Assembly (NCBI RefSeq): GCF_031323975.1
Contig: NZ_JAVIWS010000001.1
Location: 3,162,001 to 3,226,000, forward strand
Length of the DNA stretch: 64,000 bases
Source: Escherichia ruysiae
GTDB lineage: Bacteria > Pseudomonadota > Gammaproteobacteria > Enterobacterales > Enterobacteriaceae
Direction of reading: 5' to 3'
Shown piece after piece: positions 37,732 through 51,206 of the stretch. Below the pieces are notes generated by a model, which was not told where the DNA came from, made no database searches, and saw only the letters and a list, made by a program, of their open reading frames with translations. Position 1 is the first letter of the stretch; each line of letters starts with the position of its first letter. The translations under genes and the position numbers were made by a program.

Positions 37732-38283
37732 ATGCAAACGAAAAAAAATGAAATTTGGGTGGGTATCTTTTTATTAGCAGCACTGCTGGCGGCGCTGTTT
37801 GTCTGCCTGAAGGCGGCAAACGTGACGTCCATACGTACTGAACCGACCTACACGCTTTATGCGACGTTCGATAACATTGGCGGCCTGAAAGCGCGCTCTC
37901 CGGTCAGCATTGGCGGCGTTGTCGTCGGTCGGGTGGCAGATATTACGCTGGATCCGAAAACCTATTTGCCGCGCGTGACGCTGGAAATTGAACAACGTTA
38001 TAACCACATTCCTGACACCAGTTCGCTGAGCATTCGTACTTCCGGCCTGCTTGGAGAGCAATATCTGGCGTTAAACGTCGGTTTTGAAGACCCCGAACTG
38101 GGTACTGCTATCCTGAAGGATGGCGATTCGATTCAGGACACCAAGTCTGCGATGGTGCTGGAAGATCTCATTGGTCAGTTCCTTTACGGCAGTAAAGGCG
38201 ATGACAATAAGAATAGTGGCGATGCGCCAGCTGCTGCGCCAGGTAATAATGAAACCACTGAACCTGTGGGTACAACGAAATAA
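37732..38283 (+). CDS. mlaD: MCE-domain phospholipid transport protein MlaD
   Basis: 183 residues. One N-terminal membrane helix anchors a periplasmic MCE domain (YATFDNIGGLKARSPVSIGGVVVGRV) that forms a hexameric lipid-conducting ring. The C-terminal tail is rich in Asn, Ala and Thr. The start at 37732 gives MQTKKNEIW; 37717 overlaps mlaE and is not preferred. Confidence 0.97.
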   Translation: MQTKKNEIWVGIFLLAALLAALFVCLKAANVTSIRTEPTYTLYATFDNIGGLKARSPVSIGGVVVGRVADITLDPKTYLPRVTLEIEQRYNHIPDTSSLSIRTSGLLGEQYLALNVGFEDPELGTAILKDGDSIQDTKSAMVLEDLIGQFLYGSKGDDNKNSGDAPAAAPGNNETTEPVGTTK

Positions 38284-38936
<653 letters not shown>

Positions 38937-38937
<1 letters not shown>

Positions 38938-39230
38938 TGAGCGAGTCACTGAGCTGGGTGCAGACGGGCAACACTCTGGTATTAACCGGAGAGTTGGATC
39001 AAGACGTACTGCTACCGCTTTGGGAAGTGCGTGAAGAAGCGGTGAAGGGAATTACCTGCATCGATCTTAGCCGCGTGTCCCGCGTCGATACTGGTGGACT
39101 GGCGCTGCTGCTCCACCTTATCGATCTGGCGAAAAAGCAGGGCAACAGCGTGACGCTTCAGGGGGTAAACGATAAGGTGTATACCCTGGCAAAGTTGTAT
39201 AATTTGCCGTCTGATGTCCTGCCTCGTTAA
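38937..39230 (+). CDS. mlaB: STAS-domain subunit MlaB
   Basis: 97 residues, STAS domain that binds MlaF and stabilises the transporter. The conserved STAS loop IDLSRVSRVDTGGLALLL includes the Thr residue known to matter for activity. One-base overlap with the mlaC stop implies translational coupling. End of the mla operon. Confidence 0.96.
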
Positions 39231-39288
39231 ATTTTTTCAGGCTGGATAAGACGTTAACCGCCTGTCCGGCCAATCCGCCTGCAAGTCG

Positions 39289-39319
39289 AGCCTTGTTTGA
39301 TTTATCAGCAAGGCTTTTT
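39289..39319 (+). terminator. mla operon terminator
   Basis: The stem AGCCTTG/CAAGGCT (39289-39295 with 39309-39315) with a 13-base loop is followed by TTTTT. It lies 58 bp downstream of mlaB and before ibaG. Confidence 0.8.
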
Positions 39320-39389
39320 GCTTATTTATGCCAGCGCAACTTTGCTCTAAGATGTTTTGCTGGTTTATTAACTGATGAATGAAGATCCC

Positions 39390-39644
39390 ATGGAAAATAA
39401 TGAAATTCAGAGCGTGCTGATGAACGCTCTCTCCCTCCAGGAAGTCCACGTTTCCGGCGATGGCAGCCACTTTCAGGTTATTGCCGTGGGTGAGATGTTT
39501 GACGGCATGAGCCGGGTTAAAAAACAGCAGACGGTTTATGGTCCGCTGATGGAATATATTGCGGATAACCGCATTCATGCTGTGTCGATCAAAGCGTATA
39601 CCCCTACGGAGTGGGCGCGAGATCGCAAACTGAACGGCTTTTGA
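39390..39644 (+). CDS. ibaG: BolA-family acid stress protein IbaG
   Basis: 84 residues, BolA-like protein (YrbA). Forms a complex with the monothiol glutaredoxin Grx4 that binds a 2Fe-2S cluster, and is induced by acid. The BolA signature runs through [14 protein letters not shown] and ends with [14 protein letters not shown]. Two ATG codons, 39375 and 39390, are possible; 39390 gives the accepted product MENNEIQ with GAAGA upstream. It sits just before murA. Confidence 0.93.
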   Translation: MENNEIQSVLMNALSLQEVHVSGDGSHFQVIAVGEMFDGMSRVKKQQTVYGPLMEYIADNRIHAVSIKAYTPTEWARDRKLNGF

Positions 39645-39698
39645 GCTATGGGCGATTTGCCGGTAGCGGATATGAATTGTTAACTGAGAACAAACTAA

Positions 39699-40958
<1,260 letters not shown>

Positions 40959-41005
40959 TCGTCTGAAAGCTGGCAGCCCCGTTCGCGGGGCTACCGCCAG
41001 ACCAC

Positions 41006-41284
41006 TCATTTTTTCGGTTTAGTGTAGCTGCGCATTAACTGCGTTCTGTCGATAAACTCATGGGTCTGCGGATCATGGTAGCGTGATGGCCATATAACCC
41101 AGGGGTCAGTACCCAGGGCTTTCGCAATAATCATCTCTCCCTTTGGCCATGGACGCGATAATGCATTTGCCAGCGTCGAGGAACTCAAACCATTTCTGCG
41201 AGATTCCGCCGCCATTGACGTTCCCTTCTTGCGCAAACCCGCAATGATGTCAGCGGGATGCCAGTCAATGAAATTACTCTCCAT
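41006..41284 (-). CDS. sfsB: DNA-binding protein SfsB (Nlp, Ner-like)
   Basis: 92 residues, similar to the Ner repressor of phage Mu. A helix-turn-helix covers about residues 12-45 (IIAGLRKKGTSMAAESRRNG and SSTLANALSRPWPKGE). In E. coli it can raise maltose gene expression in a crp* background; its normal role is unclear. It probably derives from an old phage gene now fixed in the chromosome. Its stop lies 48 bp from murA, converging on it. Confidence 0.93.
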   Translation of the reverse strand: MESNFIDWHPADIIAGLRKKGTSMAAESRRNGLSSSTLANALSRPWPKGEMIIAKALGTDPWVIWPSRYHDPQTHEFIDRTQLMRSYTKPKK

Positions 41285-41510
41285 CTTGCCTCACTCCTTA
41301 AGTTAGTCGCTTTCATTCAGAACATGTGTTCTATCGAGCATCACTATACTCCTGATGGCGCATTGCTCTAAAAAGTTCATGTAAATAGTGTGAAGATTCA
41401 GAATATATAAAGACAAACAGCTGATTATTCAGATGGTATTGCACTGAATAAGTGTTTTTATGGAACTTACTGGAGTTATCCCGCGCAATGCGCGGGATAA
41501 AGGGAAGGAA
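41285..41510. other. sfsB-ispB intergenic region
   Basis: 226 bp, AT-rich, between two minus-strand genes. It contains the sfsB promoter region and the 3' flank of ispB, where CCCGCGCA/TGCGCGGG (41479-41495) forms a short stem. No gene seen. Confidence 0.5.
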
Positions 41511-42482
41511 TTAACGATCGCGTTGAACCGCGATATGTGCAAGGCCGATTAACGCCTCTCGCCACGGGGTATCCGGGAGTATCTGTAACGCTTCGATGGC
41601 TTTGTCTGCCTCTTCCTCGGCACGCTGACGCGTCCATTCAAGAGATCCACACGCGTTCATTGCTTCCAGAACTGGTTCCAGAAGATGACGCCCGTTGCCT
41701 TGCTCAATAGCAGTACGGATCATTTGCGCCTGCTCCGGTGTACCATTATGCATCGCATGTAGCAGCGGCAGCGTCGGTTTACCTTCGTTCAGATCGTCCC
41801 CGACGTTTTTACCTAACTGTTCACCATCGGCGCTGTAATCGAGCAAATCGTCGATGAGCTGAAAAGCGGTGCCGAGGTAACGTCCATAATCCTGCAGGCC
41901 TTTTTCCTCTTCCGGTGTACATCCTGCCAGAATCCCGGAACACTGCGCAGCAGCCTCAAACAGACGTGCAGTTTTGCTGTAGATAACGCGCATGTAGTTT
42001 TCTTCGGTGATATCCGGGTCGTTAACGTTCATCAGTTGCAGAACTTCACCTTCTGCAATGACGTTTACGGCTTCGGACATCACTTCCAGCACTTTGAGCG
42101 AGCCGAGGCTGGTCATCATCTGGAACGCGCGGGTGTAAATAAAATCGCCTACCAGCACGCTGGCGGCATTGCCAAACGCGGCGTTGGCGGTAGCTTTACC
42201 ACGGCGCATATCTGATTCATCCACAACGTCGTCGTGTAGCAGAGTCGCTGTGTGGATAAACTCGATCAGAGCGGCAATGGTGACATGCGCATTTCCCTCA
42301 TAGCCAACAGCTCGTGCAGCCAGTACAGCAATCATCGGACGAATACGTTTACCGCCGCCGCTGACGATGTAATAGCCTAACTGATTGATCAGTTGGACGT
42401 CGGAATTAAGCTGCTCAAGGATTGCCGCATTAACACCCGCCATATCTTGCGCGGTTAACTCATTGATTTTTTCTAAATTCAT
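41511..42482 (-). CDS. ispB: Octaprenyl diphosphate synthase
   Basis: 323 residues. Makes the C40 side chain of ubiquinone and menaquinone from FPP and IPP; essential. The first aspartate-rich motif is LLHDDVVDESD, and the second is LIDDLLDYSAD. It is divergent from rplU, with 258 bp between. Confidence 0.98.
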   Translation of the reverse strand: MNLEKINELTAQDMAGVNAAILEQLNSDVQLINQLGYYIVSGGGKRIRPMIAVLAARAVGYEGNAHVTIAALIEFIHTATLLHDDVVDESDMRRGKATANAAFGNAASVLVGDFIYTRAFQMMTSLGSLKVLEVMSEAVNVIAEGEVLQLMNVNDPDITEENYMRVIYSKTARLFEAAAQCSGILAGCTPEEEKGLQDYGRYLGTAFQLIDDLLDYSADGEQLGKNVGDDLNEGKPTLPLLHAMHNGTPEQAQMIRTAIEQGNGRHLLEPVLEAMNACGSLEWTRQRAEEEADKAIEALQILPDTPWREALIGLAHIAVQRDR

Positions 42483-42639
42483 CGCAAAAGCCGGGCTTTT
42501 CGCCCCGATTACCTTACTGTGAACAAAGGCAACTTAGGGTTTATGGTTAGGAATATAGGGTGATTGTACTGAAAAAATGGCACAGATAAACGTTACCGTA
42601 CAAGTTGTGTTTTTTTTCTTCGTGTATTGACTGTAGCAC

Positions 42640-42668
42640 TTGTCAAAGGCGTGCGTTTTGCGTAATAT
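42640..42668 (+). promoter_or_regulatory. rplU promoter
   Basis: TTGTCA (42640-42645), 17-bp spacer, TAATAT (42663-42668), with a GCGCCC-rich discriminator immediately after it. This is a strong sigma 70 promoter with a stringent-type start region, giving a leader of about 65 nt before rplU. Confidence 0.85.
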
Positions 42669-42704
42669 TCGCGCCCTATTGTGAATATTTATAGCGCACT
42701 CTGA

Positions 42705-43330
<626 letters not shown>

Positions 43331-43357
43331 GTTTTTCGCGTCCCGGTAACGGATGAA

Positions 43358-43385
43358 AGCCCCGCAACACGTTGCGGGGCTTTTT
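43358..43385 (+). terminator. rplU-rpmA terminator
   Basis: The stem AGCCCCGCAAC/GTTGCGGGGCT (43358-43368 with 43371-43381), its top opening as the loop, is followed by TTTTT. Read-through into yhbE and obgE is possible. Confidence 0.9.
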
Positions 43386-43456
43386 ACATTCGATAGCCGG
43401 TAAAAATGCGCATCGTGCGGCGTTAATCCGCAAATGCGTTTTGCAGGGATTACGGT

Positions 43457-44422
43457 ATGAAGCAGCAGGCAGGCATTGGCATTCTTTTGGCGCTCACCAC
43501 AGCAATTTGCTGGGGGGCGTTGCCAATCGCAATGAAGCAGGTGCTGGAGGTGATGGAACCTCCGACAATTGTGTTTTACCGTTTCTTGATGGCGAGTATT
43601 GGCCTTGGTGCCATTCTTGCGGTGAAGAAGAAGCTGCCGCCATTACGCGTGTTTCGTAAGCCACGCTGGTTGATATTACTGGCGGTGGCGACTGCCGGGC
43701 TGTTTGGGAACTTCATCCTGTTCAGCTCATCCTTGCAATACCTGAGTCCGACCGCTTCGCAGGTGATTGGGCAACTCTCGCCGGTTGGCATGATGGTTGC
43801 CAGCGTATTTATCCTGAAAGAGAAAATGCGCAGCACCCAGGTTGTGGGAGCATTGATGCTCCTGAGCGGCCTGGTGATGTTCTTTAACACCAGTCTGGTC
43901 GAGATATTTACAAAGCTCACCGATTACACCTGGGGAGTTATCTTTGGGGTCGGTGCGGCGACGGTTTGGGTGAGTTATGGCGTGGCGCAAAAGGTTTTAT
44001 TGCGTCGGCTGGCCTCACCGCAGATCCTGTTTTTACTGTACACTTTATGTACAATCGCGCTCTTCCCTCTGGCAAAGCCAGGGGTGATAGCGCAGCTTAG
44101 CCACTGGCAGCTCGCATGTTTAATTTTTTGCGGACTGAATACGTTGGTAGGATATGGCGCCCTGGCGGAAGCGATGGCTCGCTGGCAGGCAGCGCAGGTG
44201 AGCGCGATAATCACGCTCACCCCACTGTTTACGCTGTTTTTTTCAGATCTTTTATCACTGGCCTGGCCCGATTTCTTCGCCAGACCGATGTTAAACCTTT
44301 TAGGTTATCTCGGTGCGTTTGTCGTGGTTGCGGGCGCGATGTATTCCGCCATTGGTCATCGTATTTGGGGCGGATTACGTAAGCATACAACGGTGGTATC
44401 GCAACCCCGCGCAGGCGAATGA
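43457..44422 (+). CDS. yhbE: EamA-family inner membrane transporter YhbE
   Basis: 321 residues, drug/metabolite transporter superfamily with ten hydrophobic segments arranged as two EamA repeats (about 5-140 and 155-295). Conserved Pro residues in the repeat ends (SPVGMMVASVF and TPLFTLFFS) are present. The substrate is not known. It lies between rpmA and obgE, 15 bp before obgE, so it is probably in the same transcript. Confidence 0.94.
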   Translation: MKQQAGIGILLALTTAICWGALPIAMKQVLEVMEPPTIVFYRFLMASIGLGAILAVKKKLPPLRVFRKPRWLILLAVATAGLFGNFILFSSSLQYLSPTASQVIGQLSPVGMMVASVFILKEKMRSTQVVGALMLLSGLVMFFNTSLVEIFTKLTDYTWGVIFGVGAATVWVSYGVAQKVLLRRLASPQILFLLYTLCTIALFPLAKPGVIAQLSHWQLACLIFCGLNTLVGYGALAEAMARWQAAQVSAIITLTPLFTLFFSDLLSLAWPDFFARPMLNLLGYLGAFVVVAGAMYSAIGHRIWGGLRKHTTVVSQPRAGE

Positions 44423-45610
<1,188 letters not shown>

Positions 45611-45633
45611 TTACTGATGACAAACGCCAAATA

Positions 45634-45660
45634 GCCTGATGCGCTACGCTTATCAGGCAT
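45634..45660. repeat. REP (repetitive extragenic palindrome) element
   Basis: GCCTGAT (45634-45640) and ATCAGGC (45652-45658) flank GCGCTACGCTT, the standard E. coli REP pattern. A single unit between the convergent genes obgE and dacB, the usual place for REPs. Confidence 0.85.
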
Positions 45661-45687
45661 AAACAAAGCGCACTTTGTCAATAATCT

Positions 45688-45719
45688 GAAACCCCGACCA
45701 TGCGCCGGGGTTTCTTTTT
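45688..45719 (+). terminator. obgE operon terminator
   Basis: The stem GAAACCCCG/CGGGGTTTC (45688-45696 with 45706-45714) is followed by TTTTT. The complementary side gives only a weak U-tract for dacB. Confidence 0.85.
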
Positions 45720-45721
45720 GA

Positions 45722-47155
45722 CTAATTGTTCTGATAAATATCTTTATACAAGCGGCTTTCAAAGCGCACTAACGGAATACGGCGATTACGCTGATCCGCC
45801 GGTTCTACTGCATAGCCAGAAAGATATTGCACAAATGCCATTCGTTGCCCGCTCGCTGTGGTAATGAATCCCGCCAGGTTATATACCCCCTGCAACGAAC
45901 CGGTTTTCGCTGAGACTTTGCCATCCACGCCCGCCTGATGCAGACCCGCACGGTACTGTAACGAGCCGTCATAACCCGCCAGCGGCAGCATAGAGATAAA
46001 GTTAAGCTCATTGTCATGTTGGGCGATATATTGCAGCACCTGCATCATGGTGGCAGGCGCAATCAGGTTATGGCGTGAAAGTCCCGAGCCGTCGGCAATA
46101 ATCGTGTTGCCAATATCGACACCGGCTTGCTGACGCAGAATTTGGCGCACGGCGTCCGACCCGGCCCGCCATGTTCCAGGCACATTGAAGCGCGCATGGC
46201 CTATCATGCGGAAAACCGTATCGGCGATCATGTTGTCTGATTTTTTCAGCATAATCTTAAGCAGATCATGCAAAGGAGCCGATTGTTTACTGGCCACCAC
46301 CGTTCCCGGTTCGTTAACCTGCGTTTGTCGCAGCAGTGTTCCGCTCCAGGTGATACCCGCTTGTTTTAACTCATCTTTCAGAATCGCCCCGGCATAGCTG
46401 GCACCATCTTGCACCGCAAAGGCTAACGGTAGAGGTTCGGAACGTTGTGGCAGGCATCCGGTCAGCGTAAAGCGGTTCAGGTCGCCTGGCACGACATCCA
46501 GCTCGCAGTATTGCGCTTCGGCAGAACCACGGGGTAGGGTGCGTACCTGGCTGAACATCGTAACGGGGTAATAAGATGCCACGCGTATAAAAGCCATATC
46601 ACCGGGTTTTTGGGCGCTGTAGAGCGAGACGGAGAAGCAATTGCGGTCAACGATGGCAGCGGCGGGTGGTGCGCTAAAGCATTGTGTCATGTCATTCCAT
46701 GGCCAGCCGGGAGCTTTATCATGGCTGGCAAAAATGGAGGTATCTATGAGTACATTGCCATCGATTTGTGTGACACCAGATTTTTTCAGAGTCGCGACCA
46801 TATTGCGAATATCCTGACGTTTTAACGTCGGATCGGCACCAAATCGCGCCACTAAATCGCCTTTAAGCACTCCGTTTTCCACATTACCTTTGGTTTCAAG
46901 CGTAGTGGTAAAACGAAAATCGGGGCCGAGTTGAATCAACGCAGCCAGCGCAGTGATTACTTTTTGCGTACTGGCGGGCAGCGCCATCTGCTGACTGTGG
47001 TAATCAATCGTGGGGGCAGACGCGCCGACTTTTTGCACCATCAGGGCAAGGTTGGCACCAGCGGGAAGTTGAGTAATGTACTCATCAACATTCGCAGCCT
47101 GAACACTGAACGCTATACAGCTGGTCAATCCGATGATAAATCTGGAAAATCGCAT
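45722..47155 (-). CDS. dacB: D-alanyl-D-alanine carboxypeptidase/endopeptidase PBP4
   Basis: 477 residues. Periplasmic low-molecular-weight penicillin-binding protein that trims and cuts peptidoglycan cross-bridges. Signal peptide of 20 residues (cleavage at VQA-ANV). Active site motifs are STQK (about 62-65), SDN (about residue 306) and KTG (SAKTGSLQ). A large insertion between STQK and SDN is typical of PBP4. Convergent with obgE, divergent from greA. Confidence 0.97.
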   Translation of the reverse strand: MRFSRFIIGLTSCIAFSVQAANVDEYITQLPAGANLALMVQKVGASAPTIDYHSQQMALPASTQKVITALAALIQLGPDFRFTTTLETKGNVENGVLKGDLVARFGADPTLKRQDIRNMVATLKKSGVTQIDGNVLIDTSIFASHDKAPGWPWNDMTQCFSAPPAAAIVDRNCFSVSLYSAQKPGDMAFIRVASYYPVTMFSQVRTLPRGSAEAQYCELDVVPGDLNRFTLTGCLPQRSEPLPLAFAVQDGASYAGAILKDELKQAGITWSGTLLRQTQVNEPGTVVASKQSAPLHDLLKIMLKKSDNMIADTVFRMIGHARFNVPGTWRAGSDAVRQILRQQAGVDIGNTIIADGSGLSRHNLIAPATMMQVLQYIAQHDNELNFISMLPLAGYDGSLQYRAGLHQAGVDGKVSAKTGSLQGVYNLAGFITTASGQRMAFVQYLSGYAVEPADQRNRRIPLVRFESRLYKDIYQNN

Positions 47156-47274
47156 AATCTCGCGCTAACAACCTGGAATCGAGCCGTCATACTACGGCGC
47201 AACGCCCTATAAAGTAAACGATGACCCTTCGGGAACTTCAGGGTAAAATGATCATCAAAATGTGAATTGTAGCT

Positions 47275-47308
47275 GACCTGGAACCTGTTTCCGGGTCGGT
47301 ATTTTTTT
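47275..47308 (+). terminator. graL: Terminator in the greA leader, 3' end of the GraL sRNA
   Basis: A 9-bp stem (47275-47283 with 47289-47297) is followed by GGTA and seven T residues at 47302-47308, about 95 bp upstream of greA. In E. coli, transcripts ending here form the GraL RNA, and only read-through gives greA mRNA. The 5' end of GraL, somewhere after 47160, cannot be fixed from sequence alone. Confidence 0.75.
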
Positions 47309-47401
47309 GCTTCTGGCCTGGTGAGGAGTTATGCCGGGCTGACCGAACAGCCGGGGTGGGTGGAGACTCGCCCCATCAGGAATATTCAAGAGGTATAACA
47401 A

Positions 47402-47878
47402 ATGCAAGCTATTCCGATGACCTTACGCGGCGCTGAAAAATTACGCGAAGAGCTGGATTTTCTGAAATCTGTGCGCCGTCCTGAAATCATTGCTGCTATC
47501 GCGGAAGCGCGTGAACATGGCGACCTGAAAGAGAACGCTGAATATCACGCTGCGCGTGAACAGCAGGGCTTCTGCGAAGGCCGTATCAAAGACATCGAAG
47601 CCAAGCTGTCGAACGCGCAGGTGATTGATGTCACCAAAATGCCAAACAATGGCCGCGTTATTTTTGGTGCTACCGTAACGGTGTTGAATCTGGATTCTGA
47701 TGAAGAACAGACTTATCGCATCGTAGGCGATGACGAAGCTGACTTTAAACAAAACCTGATTTCTGTAAACTCACCTATCGCTCGTGGCCTGATCGGCAAA
47801 GAAGAAGATGATGTTGTGGTCATCAAAACGCCAGGCGGCGAAGTAGAATTTGAAGTAATTAAGGTAGAATACCTGTAA
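47402..47878 (+). CDS. greA: Transcript cleavage factor GreA
   Basis: 158 residues. Rescues backtracked RNA polymerase by stimulating cleavage of the RNA 3' end. The N-terminal coiled coil carries the acidic tip [18 protein letters not shown], whose Asp and Glu act in catalysis. The C-terminal FKBP-like domain is intact. SD AAGAGG precedes the start. Its leader contains the GraL terminator. Confidence 0.98.
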
Positions 47879-47922
47879 GAATTACCCAATACTCAAGATG
47901 TTGATGTATTGTAAAGAAAGGA

Positions 47923-47945
47923 AAAAGGCCGCTATGCGGCCTTTT
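47923..47945. terminator. Bidirectional terminator between greA and yhbY
   Basis: The stem AAAAGGCCGC-TAT-GCGGCCTTTT has A and T ends that form U-tracts in both directions, between convergent greA and yhbY. Confidence 0.9.
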
Positions 47946-48033
47946 ATCAACGAACAGAGCGTGGCATTTTGCTCTCCTGCCTGCGGAAAATCCCTCGTTT
48001 TACACAGAAAATGTGTGTAACTTTAGGATAATC

Positions 48034-48327
48034 TTAGCGTGGCAGCGAGATTTTACGTTCTTTAGTTGGGCGATAAAGCACCAGCGTTTTACCGATGACC
48101 TGTACATTACAGGCGCCGGTTTCGCGCACGATAGCTTCCACGATCAAGGTTTTAGTTTCGCGATCTTCGGTGGCGATTTTCACCTTGATGAGTTCATGGT
48201 GCTCTAACGCTTGTTCAATCTCGGCCAGCACCCCTTCGGTCAAACCATTACTGCCAAGCAGAACAACTGGCTTGAGCGGATGTGCCAGACCTTTCAGGTG
48301 TTGTTTTTGTTTAGTACTCAGATTCAT
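48034..48327 (-). CDS. yhbY: Ribosome assembly factor YhbY (CRS1-YhbY domain)
   Basis: 97 residues, a single RNA-binding CRM domain found in pre-50S particles of E. coli. The GxxG-like loop LLGSNGLTEGV lies in the middle. The start at 48327 gives MNLSTKQKQHL; a longer frame from 48384 would run toward the rlmE promoter. Divergent from rlmE. Confidence 0.95.
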   Translation of the reverse strand: MNLSTKQKQHLKGLAHPLKPVVLLGSNGLTEGVLAEIEQALEHHELIKVKIATEDRETKTLIVEAIVRETGACNVQVIGKTLVLYRPTKERKISLPR

Positions 48328-48453
48328 CGTATTTTTTTGCTTACGTTGGGATTGAAAACGGGTCATTCTACCGCCATCTCCCATATATCACCAAATAGGC
48401 GCGTAAAAATTTACGCAATTGGTTACGATGAGTTATCCCAATGGGAAAGTTAA

Positions 48454-49083
48454 ATGACAGGTAAGAAGCGTTCTGCCAGCTCCAGCCGCTGGCTTCAGGA
48501 ACACTTTAGCGATAAATATGTTCAACAGGCACAGAAAAAGGGGTTACGTTCCCGTGCCTGGTTTAAACTTGATGAAATACAGCAAAGTGACAAACTCTTT
48601 AAACCGGGAATGACGGTTGTCGACCTTGGTGCTGCCCCGGGTGGTTGGTCACAATATGTGGTCACCCAAATTGGCGGCAAAGGCCGCATCATCGCTTGCG
48701 ATCTTTTACCTATGGATCCTATCGTTGGTGTGGACTTTCTTCAGGGCGATTTTCGTGATGAACTGGTGATGAAAGCACTGCTGGAACGCGTAGGCGACAG
48801 CAAAGTCCAGGTTGTCATGTCCGATATGGCACCAAACATGAGCGGAACACCGGCGGTGGATATCCCCCGTGCCATGTATCTGGTGGAACTGGCGCTAGAA
48901 ATGTGTCGTGATGTGTTAGCGCCGGGTGGCAGTTTTGTAGTGAAGGTGTTCCAGGGCGAAGGTTTCGATGAGTATCTAAGGGAAATTCGCTCCCTGTTTA
49001 CGAAGGTCAAAGTTCGTAAGCCGGACTCTTCTCGTGCACGTTCGCGGGAAGTGTATATTGTAGCGACCGGGCGTAAACCCTAA
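48454..49083 (+). CDS. rlmE: 23S rRNA 2'-O-ribose U2552 methyltransferase RlmE
   Basis: 209 residues (FtsJ/RrmJ). Methylates U2552 in the A-loop and is needed for late 50S assembly. The SAM-binding motif is [15 protein letters not shown]. The catalytic K-D-K-E set fits Lys38 (RAWFKLDE), Asp124 (SDMAPN), Lys164 (VVKVFQG) and Glu199 (SREVYIV). It is a heat shock gene in E. coli, with ftsH downstream. Confidence 0.98.
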
Positions 49084-49182
49084 CCGGGAGATTTCAGACG
49101 AAAGTTTGAAAGATGCTGGATATAGAGTATCCTGACGCTGTTTTTAACACAGTTGTAATAAGAGGTTAATCCCTTGAGTGAC

Positions 49183-51117
49183 ATGGCGAAAAACCTAATA
49201 CTCTGGCTGGTCATTGCCGTTGTGCTGATGTCAGTATTCCAGAGCTTTGGGCCCAGCGAGTCTAATGGCCGTAAGGTGGATTACTCTACCTTCCTACAAG
49301 AGGTCAATAACGACCAGGTTCGTGAAGCGCGTATCAACGGACGTGAAATCAACGTTACCAAGAAAGATAGTAACCGTTATACCACTTACATTCCGGTTCA
49401 GGATCCGAAACTACTGGATAACCTGCTGACCAAGAACGTCAAGGTTGTCGGTGAACCGCCTGAAGAGCCAAGCCTGCTGGCTTCTATCTTCATCTCATGG
49501 TTCCCGATGCTGTTACTGATTGGTGTCTGGATCTTCTTCATGCGTCAAATGCAGGGCGGCGGCGGTAAAGGCGCGATGTCGTTCGGTAAGAGCAAAGCGC
49601 GCATGTTGACGGAAGATCAGATCAAAACGACCTTTGCTGATGTTGCTGGTTGCGACGAAGCAAAAGAAGAAGTTGCCGAACTGGTTGAGTATCTGCGTGA
49701 GCCGAGCCGCTTCCAGAAACTGGGCGGTAAGATCCCGAAAGGCGTCCTGATGGTCGGTCCTCCGGGTACGGGTAAAACGCTGCTGGCGAAAGCCATTGCA
49801 GGTGAAGCGAAAGTTCCGTTCTTTACCATCTCCGGTTCTGACTTCGTAGAAATGTTCGTCGGTGTGGGTGCATCTCGTGTGCGTGACATGTTCGAACAGG
49901 CGAAGAAAGCGGCACCGTGCATCATCTTCATCGATGAAATCGACGCCGTAGGTCGCCAGCGTGGCGCTGGTCTGGGTGGTGGTCATGATGAGCGTGAACA
50001 GACCCTGAACCAGATGCTGGTTGAGATGGATGGCTTCGAAGGTAACGAAGGTATCATCGTTATCGCGGCGACTAACCGTCCGGACGTTCTCGACCCGGCA
50101 CTGCTGCGTCCTGGTCGTTTCGACCGTCAGGTTGTGGTTGGTCTGCCAGATGTCCGTGGGCGTGAGCAGATCCTGAAAGTGCATATGCGTCGCGTACCGT
50201 TGGCGCCAGATGTTGATGCGGCAATTATTGCTCGAGGCACACCAGGCTTCTCCGGTGCAGACCTGGCGAACCTGGTGAACGAAGCGGCACTGTTTGCGGC
50301 ACGTGGCAACAAACGCGTTGTATCAATGGTTGAATTCGAAAAAGCGAAAGACAAAATCATGATGGGTGCGGAACGTCGCTCCATGGTGATGACGGAAGCG
50401 CAGAAAGAATCGACTGCTTACCACGAAGCTGGCCACGCGATTATTGGTCGTCTGGTGCCGGAACACGATCCGGTGCACAAAGTAACGATTATCCCGCGCG
50501 GTCGCGCGTTGGGTGTGACCTTCTTCCTGCCTGAAGGCGACGCAATCAGCGCCAGCCGACAGAAACTGGAAAGTCAGATTAGTACCCTGTACGGCGGTCG
50601 TCTGGCAGAAGAGATCATCTACGGACCAGAACATGTTTCTACCGGTGCGTCGAACGATATTAAAGTTGCGACTAACCTGGCGCGTAACATGGTGACCCAG
50701 TGGGGCTTCTCTGAAAAACTCGGTCCGCTGCTGTATGCGGAAGAAGAAGGTGAAGTTTTCCTCGGTCGTAGCGTGGCGAAAGCAAAACATATGTCCGATG
50801 AAACCGCGCGTATCATCGACCAGGAAGTGAAGTCACTGATTGAACGTAACTATAATCGTGCGCGTCAGTTGTTGAACGACAACCTGGATATTCTTCATGC
50901 GATGAAAGATGCACTCATGAAATATGAAACCATCGACGCACCGCAGATTGATGACTTGATGGCTCGTCGCGATGTACGCCCGCCTGCAGGTTGGGATGAG
51001 TCGGGAGCATCTAACAATTCTGACAATAATGGCACTCCAAAGGCGCCGCGTCCGGTTGATGAACCACGTACGCCAAATCCGGGTAACACCATGTCAGAGC
51101 AGTTAGGCGACAAGTAA
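49183..51117 (+). CDS. ftsH: ATP-dependent membrane zinc metalloprotease FtsH
   Basis: 644 residues from this start. Essential protease that degrades LpxC, sigma 32 and unassembled membrane proteins. Two membrane helices (about 5-23 and 96-119) flank the periplasmic domain. AAA motifs follow: Walker A GPPGTGKT, Walker [29 protein letters not shown], and zinc site HEAGH. A TTG nine bases upstream (49174) has better spacing to GAGG (49162-49165) and would add MSD; the ATG gives the accepted form. Several residues near the C-terminus differ from K-12. Confidence 0.97.
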
Positions 51118-51150
51118 GTTCCCGCATCAGATGACTGTATTTGTACCGAA

Positions 51151-51178
51151 AACCCCGGGGCGTGCTCCGGGGTTTTTT
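51151..51178 (+). terminator. Terminator between ftsH and folP
   Basis: The stem ACCCCGG/CCGGGGT (51152-51158 with 51167-51173) is followed by TTTTT. It separates rlmE-ftsH from folP-glmM, though partial read-through is known in E. coli. Confidence 0.88.
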
Positions 51179-51206
51179 CTTATCAATTTATACCAGGGAT
51201 AACACC

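Noticed and set aside
40975..40992. GC hairpin after murA as an intrinsic terminator
   Set aside because: AGCCCCG/CGGGGCT with loop TTCG is a good stem, but no T-run follows (ACCGCC), so it was not listed as a terminator.
41006..41284. sfsB as a sign of a resident prophage
   Set aside because: The gene is phage-derived but isolated, at the same place in K-12, with no other phage genes around.
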